Assembly (NCBI RefSeq): GCF_050947875.1
Contig: NC_134570.1
Span: 241,606,584 to 241,670,583 of the forward strand
Direction: 5' to 3'
DNA: 64,000 nt
Origin: Dermacentor variabilis
Lineage: Eukaryota > Arthropoda > Arachnida > Ixodida > Ixodidae
Shown one piece after another: positions 56,180 through 64,000 of this stretch (position 1 is the stretch's first letter; every line of letters begins with the position of its first letter). The translations under genes were made by a program, and so were the position numbers. The notes beneath the pieces were generated by a model. It was not told the origin of the DNA. It was given only the letters and a program-made list of their open reading frames with translations, and did not search any database.

Positions 56180-57000
56180 GGCCCACAATCTCATGCCAGC
56201 GTGCGGGACGTGGCCGCCCAGGTAGCAATTTCCAGGTCAACAATTTGGTGGGTTCTAAATGACGGCCTTTCACCCGTACCACCTTAACCAGCACCATTTC
56301 TTGGAAGATAGGGTCATGTATATCGTCCAAAAAAAAAAAAAGAAAGCCGATGAATCACCGGGCTCTTTGAACAACAGCATGTGCGCAGATGAAGTCAATT
56401 TTCACAGAAACGCCCAGGTAAATTTGCGTAATGCATACTGTTGGAGTGACTACAATGCACAATGGATAAATTGCAATCGGCACCAGTACCAGTGGTCGTT
56501 CAGTGTGTGGTGCGGAATTTACACCGGCGCTATATTCAGTGCCACCTTCTTCGATCACACACTGATTGGACAGCGTCACGCGGACGAAATCCTTGAAGGA
56601 GTGGTGGATGAGTTTTTCAGCGAAGTCCCGCTTTCATTTCTTACACTTCGATGGTATCAGCAAGATGGAGCACCATGCACACAGCTGCAGCCGAGCACGA
56701 AACTGGCTAGATGCGACTTTTCATGTGCAACAAATTTGAATGCATGGGCCTGTAAATTGGCCTGCGAGGCCACCTGACATCTCTCCACTCAGTTTCTTTC
56801 TTTGGGGTTTTGTAAAAGAACCTGCTTACACGATCGAGACGGACGTCAGATTAGCTCAAGACAAGGATAACAATTGTCTGCCGTAGAATTCGAGTGTCAG
56901 TCATCAAGAAATCCACTGAAGATGTGATAAAGCGGACTCAGTACTGTGTAGCTGCAGAAGGAAACCTATCCGAACACATCCTCTGGGCAGCAGCTTAGGC
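56180..57000 (+). pseudogene. Tc1/mariner-type DDE transposase, decayed
   Basis: The helix-turn-helix end VRDVAAQVAISRSTIWWVLN (near 56200) is followed by ADEVNFHRNAQVNLRN (first acidic residue). Next come QWSFSVWCGIYTGAIFSATF, LRWYQQDGAPC (second acidic residue, QQDGAP), and after a frame change VNWPARPPDISPLSFFLWGF (third acidic residue in PPD). The C-terminus reads CVAAEGNLSEHILW. The order is that of IS630/Tc1/mariner transposases, which cut and paste at TA. Stops and shifts, including an A run near 56331, make it inactive. Confidence 0.8.
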
Positions 57001-57034
57001 AGCAGTGTTTAACGGCGCTTACGAATTCATAGAT
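56945..57034. repeat. 90-bp direct repeat, second copy
   Basis: Identical by eye to 55909-55998. It lies at the 3' end of the transposase frame, which is its natural place. Confidence 0.9.
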
Positions 57035-57954
57035 AATAAGGGCACACTGAAATTTGATGTATATTTTCTTGTTTTTTGTGTAGGCGTCCCTATTGCCGAC
57101 TCGGCTCATTTAAAAGTGGTCATTTTCTTTCTTGGACGCATCGCTTTAGCCTTTTCTCATCACGTGCATAGGTCGTTACCCGGTCTGCTTATTTCGCTTT
57201 TATTTTATGCCATGAACCTATATTTGCAGCGCGTATAAACTGTCATGAAAACTAAAACCGTCACTTCAATTTGGGTTTGGTCCGAAGCAAGTTTCTGGCG
57301 CGAAATATAGCTTCGCGCACACTATGTCGATGCAGTGCGAGCAAAGCCGGCATTTTGAGTCATCACGTTGCTTTTCGCGTTTCGTGCGTGGTCAGAGCGA
57401 CGCTTCGTTTGCGTTATCAAGGGTTTTTGTTATCAATGTGATCAGTCGTCCTTGATAGACGGCTAATATGTGTAGAGAGGAAGGAATAGCTGCAAAGCCG
57501 CGAAACCTGCTGTTGGTGCTCTTTCCATGCCATTGTCAAGCGTTGTCTCTTCGGGTTTGCGAAAGGCCATTGCAGTGGCGTTCAGTCAGCTTATTTAAGG
57601 GCGCTGCTTAATGATGCGGATGGGAACGCACTCACGCGGTATTTTTCATATTTCGTGGAGCTTGTTTGCCAGTCGGAAAAAAATTGCGCGCAATTAGTAC
57701 GTCGCCGAAAACACAGCAGGTAGATGTCACTTGGAGGTACCGGGGGGTGCCTACAAATGCCTCATCAGCACTTCGATAACTAGGGCAATACTCCTCAACT
57801 TATATAATTAATTGCAATTGTCGAATTAACCATCATGAAGTAATGAATTACTGGCGGCTACTCCACTTTAAGGGAAACAATATCCTCTAGGTTTTCTTCG
57901 AATAACGCAACTGCTTCTTTTTGAGTCTTGGTGCGTGATAGCCGGGCTACCCTG

Positions 57955-58399
<445 letters not shown>

Positions 58400-58550
58400 T
58401 AGACTAACTCTATACTAGACTTTGACAAAGGCTGGCCCACCAGCCGAAATATGAGGGAAATATACTGTGCTAATTGAACGTACGTCGTACTGGTTCTGGT
58501 TTTCTGCATATATATATACATATATATATGCATATATATATATATATATG

Positions 58551-59158
58551 GGGTGTTCGGAAAGCTGTTCGGGTCCCAGCCCCCCTCCGCCCCCAGAAAA
58601 CTTCCCGCCTATAAACCTAATTGCACGCAATGCCGAGCCACATTTGAGGACCGACGAAAAATAAAGCAAAAGTTAAAAATATTCTTGCTTGATCACTTTG
58701 CGACATACTACCAATGTTTTCAATTGTTTTCGTATTACGAGATCCGATGTTTTTTGTAAGGTTGCCCTCGTTACTTTTTCGTTTACACTTGGGTTTTGTA
58801 TGAAAGAACGTATCATAATATAGATGCGCTCCGCGTTTGTGTTGCATTGCTGTGTTAAAGCAAACGCTTCCTAATTAAATGAAGAAAAATGGGAACGTAG
58901 GACTGTTTAGTGCTGGCTACACCAACATGCCAAGTATTAAAATAATAAAACGATATAGGGAGCAGGAAACATACGCTACGCCAACACAAGTAACAAAAAC
59001 ATAAGTAGTGTCGCTACGGGTATCAACTACGGAGGCACGGTCTTGGAGTATGTCACATTGAGAGTGACGCACAACTCTCGTCAAATAACGTCGAAACTTA
59101 CAAGCAGGCCTAATAAGCGAACCGTACAAAACACCGACTGGAACTGCCGCGTTCCAGT
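58551..59158. other. Intron stretch, nothing recognised
   Basis: No domain, RNA or named repeat seen. Confidence 0.45.
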
Positions 59159-59197
59159 GGAGCGCTGCCGCGTTCCACTGGAACGCGGCAGCGCTCC
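59159..59197. repeat. 39-bp near-perfect palindrome
   Basis: ggagcgctgccgcgttcc is mirrored by ggaacgcggcagcgctcc around a three-base centre. Part of it (gccgcgttccagtgg) occurs again just to the left at 59147. It lies in the helicase intron 84 bp from the donor. Confidence 0.85.
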
Positions 59198-59280
59198 GTT
59201 CGTGCGGCTGCAGCGACCGCGTTGGCGCGTGGCCTCGGACGCCTTCGTTCGTCGCGTCGCCGGCCGAGGGGAGCTCAGAC

Positions 59281-59438
59281 CTTTCTACCGCGCGACGCGC
59301 TCTGTCCGAGCTGCACAAGTGGCTCACGTCTGCCGCGTTGCCGACGCATCCGCAGACGCCGACGATGCGCAGCCGCCGCAGCTTGGCGCGGGTCAGCACC
59401 GCCTCGATCACAGCGCCCCGGTCAGCCTCCGACACGGT
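59281..59438 (-). CDS. HFM1: HFM1/MER3-like DNA helicase, exon between motifs II and III
   Basis: The acceptor is GATGCAG|ACC at 59439/59438 or, six bases earlier, CACGCAG|ATG at 59444. The donor is GAAAG|GTCTGA at 59281/59280. Codons: TVSEADRGAVIEAVLTRAKL, then RRLRIVGVCGCVGNAADVSH and LCSSDRARRAVE, plus AG. The RGxxxEAVxTR pattern is what follows the DEVH box in HFM1. The motif III place, normally SATIPN, reads CGCVGN. The phase (two left-over bases) fits the one leading base at 51205, and the joined stretch from NAAD to RPV is 28 residues. That is the length that I recall for human HFM1. A stronger-looking donor, GAC|GTGAGC at 59328, would break the phase. Motif I and II exons were not found to the right. 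Confidence 0.68.
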
Positions 59439-59850
59439 CTGCATCTGCGTGCAACGAGCGCTGGAAGCTAGTTTTCCCATAGCAGGCAAGCAATCAAGTT
59501 TGTTTTCGCGGGAAGATATACTGAGCAACGAACACAGGTGGCTTAGAGGACGAAAACTGGCAGCTTGACAATGCTCCAGCCACCTGTGCAACAGCAGAGA
59601 CAGGTCGCACAACGACTGTCTACTAAACAGGTCGCTCAACATCATTTACGTCTAGTAAACGGTATCAGCTACCGTATTGAACATTTCGTAACGAAAGAGG
59701 AAGATATACCAAACCTGATAAACGCAGGAGTAAGTGCATATAGAAAAAAGATAGCAAACAACTGCAGCTGCCATCCACCCGAATTGTAGAACAAAGCTAA
59801 AAAGGAAACTCCTACGGGCTTCTCGCATAGCGTCTCGAAGAGCACTGACT

Positions 59851-60812
59851 ATGTTCACGTCGCTTATAGATGACTTCAAGAAAGCGTTAGATAATGTACC
59901 CCAGTCTCGCTTACTCATGAAACTTAGCCGGCCAAGCATACATGCTAAAATTTTTAATTGGATCTCAATTTTTTTAACCAATCGCTACCAGTTTGCTTCT
60001 GTAAATGATCAGTTTTCCACTTTAGCACATGTTAAATCTGGCTATTCCCGGGGCTCCGGACTTGGAGCAATCTTATGCTTAATTTACATTAATGACATCA
60101 GTAACAACCTGACTTCAACAGTTCGGTTGTTTGCAGATGACTCCGTGCTTTACAGACAATTTAACACCTCTGAAGATACTAATATTTTACAGGCCGACCT
60201 AAACAAAATTTCACTTTGGTGCGAGCAATGGCAAGTGGAAATAAATGTTTCCAAAACAAAAACAATGACATTTACCAGAGCCAGTAACGTTCACTTAAGT
60301 TCATATTTTATGAAGAACACGTGCATAGAGAATATGTCTACGTTAAAATATTTGGGCGTCCATTTCACTTCAAACCTTACATGGAATGATCACATTGATG
60401 AAATAATTTCGAAAGCAAATAAAACACTTGGATTCATTTGGCGAAATTTGTATTTAGCAAATCAGTCAACTAAACTATTAGCTTACACAGCTCCAGTCCG
60501 TTCAAAGATGGAATACGCTTCCATAATGTGGAATCCAAATCAGGCATACCTAATAAACAAGCTTGAATCTTTACAATATAACGCAGCACGCTTCATCACT
60601 AAAACCTACTCTAGAACATCCAGCATCACGGCTACCAAAGAGTCCCTCCAATTGCCCTCTCTAGAAAAGCCACGACTGTTAGCACTGCTTTCCCATTTCC
60701 ACCGATTGTACCGTCATCCTCTACAGCATCCCATATCAAACCCCCGCAAAGAATATTCCCCCGCCTCGACCATCCCTTCAATGTGCGTCCCATGTTTGCG
60801 CGTATCAATCTC
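59851..60812 (+). pseudogene. LINE reverse transcriptase (CR1/Jockey-like), 5'-truncated, split by hAT
   Basis: Starts in RT with LIDDFKKALDNVPQSRLLMK. It continues with SGYSRGSGLGAILCLIYIND (the usual GVPQGSxLGPxLF is altered), the catalytic TVRLFADDSVLY, LKYLGVHFTSNLTW, and APVRSKMEYASIMWNP. It breaks off at 60812. The C-terminal end appears beyond the hAT insert at 63918-64000 (YHWNKLPK). It is open over most of its length but lacks the N-terminal half. Confidence 0.84.
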
Positions 60813-63800
60813 CAGGGCCGGATTAAGAAACATGGGGGCCCTGGGCGCATGCAGGCCCCCTGTCCCTATACTGTCGCCTGCTACGCTACTGGAAATAGGC
60901 CATGTTTCATTTTAATTCCACCAAATAAAAAGAACGAAGTACAATCAACGGGATTATTATTACTGTTATTTTAAGGAAAACAACAAAACTTGCTTGAAAC
61001 GCGTGCTGTTGGAAACACCAACACATATGTTCACTTTGTGATTATTCTGCATTCTGTTTCCAGCAAAAGCTAGGCTTTAAGGAAAAGTTTAGTGCACTCA
61101 AGACGAACAAGAACGTAGAAAAGACAACACAGCTCAGATGTCGATCCTTCTGAAGCTAGGCTTTGTTTGCATCACTAAGTTTAATCCAGTGAGGAGACGC
61201 ATGGTTGTATCCAAAACATGCTTTATTAAAATTCAAGCATCGGACTGCAGTAATCGTTATACACGTTACTCTATAGATATGCAATAGATATATACAATAC
61301 TTAAGGCAATACAAACACCATAAAAATGCACTAGAATACGGATGAAAATTACCAACTGTAATTACAAAATATTATTTGAAAAATATTTTCGTTAAAGGTA
61401 AGACAAGCGAGGACGACGCCAAATAAACGTGGCACTATCCAAAACAACAAAAATACAGTTCTTTATAAGCACGCTAAATACCACAAGAAGAACAAACAAG
61501 GAACGAACAACGAAAATTTTGCATATCTTGAATTACACTGCTCACAGTTTCATTGGCAACGCGGAGGCTGGGAGGTGACGCGACGAACTTATTGGAACTG
61601 TTCATGTATAGCGCAAACAGTCCTCTTCTAAAATGGCATCTTTCGCGCCTTCGCTTTGGCGGAATCAGATATAGTCTGTTCGAAAGATACATCGCGGAGG
61701 CGGTCACTTTCAACGGACATGATATCAAGCGAGTTCATCTTGTCGTCAAGGAGTTATCAGTGACAACTTGGAAAACGATCGTTCTGTCTCACAGTTTGTC
61801 ACGGGTATGCTTAAGTACATTCGCAAAGCAACAGAAAGGTTTGGAAACACATTAATGAGCTTTCTTTCGTGCAGCAACTTCATTATTCCCGGGGAACTCG
61901 TGTCCTGGCACACAGAGTTGGGCAGAAAGTTCGCAAACTGAACGATTTCAGCGGAAAATGCTGGCTCCAAATCATCTTTGTAGGTTTTCACCAACTTCTC
62001 AGCCTGCTGTGCCAGAGAGGCCTCGCTCCCAACTTCTGTCAGCAATTTTAATAATCCGAACCTTTCGCAGAGTTCAGTGTAGGCAGCCTTTCGCACTCGC
62101 AAAGCAGAGCCTAGACTGTCAAGTACAACATTGTAGGTCTCTACGATAAACTTTTTTCTACCTTGTAGCGCACTACCGCTTTTTCCGTCCGGGTGCTTAC
62201 TCAAAACGATGCGTTTGCCCTCATCCTAATAACATTGATTGGTACTTAGCGTGAGTGCTCTCTCTTCGAAGGTATCAAAGAGAGGTCGCAAACAATTAAC
62301 AAAGCCTTCTAGAGAGCTCAGCAGGTCGACAGCAGTTGAAATGTCTAGGCCTGGTTCCTGAAGTGCTATGCTCGTTTTGTCAAAGCGCTCCAAGATTTCA
62401 CTCCGGAGAATCGCCATGAATGCAGTCTCTAGTTTTGTCAATTTCTTGAAGAGAGAGTGCGCTTCGTTCCTAGTGCCACCGTTTTCTTCGTCGTTCTTCG
62501 ATAAAACTGCAAGGCAACACAAGACTACATTGACATTTTTCAGAGTGGCCTTACATGATTCAGCGTGTCTTGACCACCTGGTCTCAGAGAGACTTTTCGA
62601 AACAAGCTGCCGGCCCGTTCCGCCCATGCTGTCCAAAAGATACCTCCATCGCTTAGGTGAGGCAGCAAAGAACACATACAGTTTCTGAATTAGAGTGATT
62701 AAGTTGAGTGCATCAAGGCAGTCAACTTAATCAACTGTCAACGCTACTTAATCAACTGTCAACGCTACACTCGCCAACTAAGTTCAGTGAATGACCAGCA
62801 CACGGGACGTAGACTGCCAATTCGTTCAGGTGTTTGATTCGAGCTTGCAGTCCTTTGTATTTTTCTGACATATTACTCGCATTATCATAAGCTTGGCCCC
62901 TACAATCATCAACTGAGATGTCATCGGTCGTCAAGAGGGACATCACGGTATCGAAAAGATACAAGCCGGTATGCGATTCAATTAGAACAAATCCAAGAAA
63001 GCGTTCGTACACTTTCCCATTTAAATAGTATCGTAAAACAACTGACAGCTGATCAACGTGAGTAAGGTCTGGAGTCGAATCAACAATTAAAGAGAAGTAT
63101 TTTGCGCGTTTCACTTCGTCAACGAGACGTTCCTTGGCAGCCTTTGCCATATGCTCGATAAGTCCATCACAAATGGTTTTTCACAGATACGATGGGTGAC
63201 CTTTTCCTTTGTTCCCGTAGCATTTGATGTGCTCCTCTAGAAAGGAATCAAACTTGGCAATGGCATCCTATGGCACTCCCATATAATTGCCATTTCTCGG
63301 TGAACCAAAATCCCCTCACTGCCCCTAAACGCTAGGTTGCGCTCAGCTAGAAGCTTAACTACAACGACTACGCGCTTCAACACCACTGTCCAGTAAGCGG
63401 TCGCAGTGACAAGATGCTTAACCAGCTCCTTGTCAATTGTGCTGCTCGAGTTAGAGCGGGCGAGCCATACTGCCACGTAGTTCCGGGGCTCGACGCTATT
63501 TTCATGTGCGCAAACCTTTTCTTCTGCTCTGTTGGTGTTTCCCCCTTGTCCCTCCTCTCCAGACAGCACTGGACAGACGGACTGACAGGAAAGCACGAAA
63601 ACTCTTCCAAGCAGACGCACCTCGCTTCGTAAGAAAGAGGGCCCCGCCTGTGTGGCGGGGCATTCCTGTTTTTGCAGCTCGACAAGCTCTCCCCAGATGA
63701 GCGGGCTGAACGCATGCTGTTACATTAGGCGGCGGGCCCCATCTGCTCGCTCTGGTTTTCTCGCTTGATACATGTCGCTCGAAGATCCGTTGCTTATGGT

Positions 63801-63913
63801 TTCATATACTAAGCAGGTATATGACCTTCGCCTGCTATATCACCTTCCCCTATTGTCCGAGGTGAGGCCCTGGGCTGCAGCCCCCTTAGCCCCCCCCCCT
63901 TAATCCAGCGCTG
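60813..63913 (-). mobile_element. hAT DNA transposon inserted in the LINE
   Basis: The left end is CAGGGCCGGATTAAG and the right end on the other strand is CAGCGCTGGATTAAG, the CAG start usual for hAT. caatctc lies at both outer borders (60806-60812 and 63914-63920), giving a 7- to 8-bp duplication. Length is 3.1 kb. The transposase is on the minus strand in several frames. Confidence 0.85.
61474..63620 (-). pseudogene. hAT transposase (ZMYM/DUF4371-like), broken
   Basis: From the N-terminal side: a TTF-like region (ENSVEPRNYVAVWLAR, NLAFRGSEGILVHRE), then after a frame change EEHIKCYGNKGKGHPSYL, a stop, and KAAKERLVDEVKRAKYFSLI. Next are VDSTPDLTHVDQLSVVLRYY and RGQAYDNASNMSEKYKGLQA (the DUF4371 core with a DNASNMS block), then PCAGHSLNLVGE. 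SLSETRWSRHAESCKA follows in another frame, and then the dimerisation block PVTNCETERSFSKLSLI near 61770. This arrangement is the one seen in zinc finger MYM-like domesticated and mobile hAT proteins. It is inactive because of at least four frame breaks. Confidence 0.84.
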
Positions 63914-63917
63914 CAAT

Positions 63918-64000
63918 CTCCTTCGACAATCACCGCTACTTCTTGCTATTTATCACTGGAACAAACTACCAAAATAAATTGCTTCTATACGTGATCATGA
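63918..64000 (+). pseudogene. C-terminal end of the split LINE, continues beyond the window
   Basis: Just right of the hAT duplication the frame reads YHWNKLPK, a stop, and IASIRDHD, the usual LINE C-terminal block. It fits the break at 60812. Confidence 0.65.

Larger units (their letters stand above)
54733..57954 (+). mobile_element. Tc1/mariner-like DNA transposon with about 330-bp inverted ends
   Basis: The left end (cgcagggcgtcccaatt) and the right end on the other strand (cagggtagcccggcta) are homologous. The likeness continues inward for about 330 bp (54733-55090 against 57590-57954), for example ctactccact and gcgttattcg. TATA lies at both outer edges, fitting a TA target. Length is 3222 bp. 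Inside are a degenerate DDE transposase, two 90-bp direct repeats and a repeat-protein fragment. The CAGGGTGTCCC type of end is one that I recall from arthropod mariner-like repeats. Confidence 0.72.

Noticed and set aside
59328..59438. Alternative end of the helicase exon at GAC|GTGAGC
   Set aside because: The donor looks stronger, but it would end on a codon boundary and not fit the one leading base at 51205. The GAAAG|GTCTGA donor fits the phase and the expected residue spacing.

Overview
The window looks like nuclear DNA of an arthropod, most probably a hard tick. It has no bacterial-type operons. Instead it holds spliced exons with GT/AG borders and dense nested retrotransposons. Two copies match my memory of the tick tRNA-derived SINE Ruka, and RTE, CR1/Jockey-like, Penelope-like, Ty3, hAT, Tc1/mariner-like and THAP/P-like elements are all present. 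The tick assignment rests on recall, not on a search.

The only host gene I can support is a Ski2-like DNA helicase of the HFM1/MER3 (meiotic crossover) type on the minus strand. Four exons lie at 59438-59281, 51205-51055, 25893-25773 and 16028-15787. Each has an AG acceptor and a GT donor, and the reading-frame phases join exactly. Together they encode helicase motifs III to VI. Motifs I and II lie 5' of the window or were not found, and the 3' exons were not found. Introns of about 8.1, 25.2 and 9.7 kb are filled with mobile DNA. Motif III is degenerate.

Left part (1-15.3 kb): a repeat-protein fragment, a 257-bp-arm inverted repeat carrying tRNA-like modules, a complete but decayed Ty3-type LTR element (3299-10690, ATAT target duplication) that has itself received a LINE and a SINE, two further decayed LINEs and a hAT tail. 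Centre-left (16-25.5 kb): minus-strand pieces of what may be one LINE, broken by a 307-bp tandem array, an RTE element with a SINE in its 5' region, and a Penelope-like element between inverted arms.

Centre (25.9-43 kb): two related DNA transposons (28518-30957 and 38109-40824). Each has matching terminal inverted repeats, an exact 8-bp target duplication and a THAP-domain first exon, and I read them as one P-element-like family. The second contains a 1.6-kb foldback element whose arms are opposed 10-bp minisatellites. Also here are a diverged RTE with nested insertions and a truncated Ty3 element. Right part (43-64 kb): a LINE tail, a second RTE copy split by a truncated Ty3 element, further LINE pieces, a MITE-like repeat, a 3.2-kb Tc1/mariner-like element with about 330-bp inverted ends, and a hAT element inserted in a LINE.

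Nearly every mobile-element reading frame is broken. The exception is the RT of the LINE inside the first Ty3 element, which is open for 556 codons. The insertions record an order of events inside the introns of one meiotic-helicase gene. Long stretches without recognised content are listed as such.
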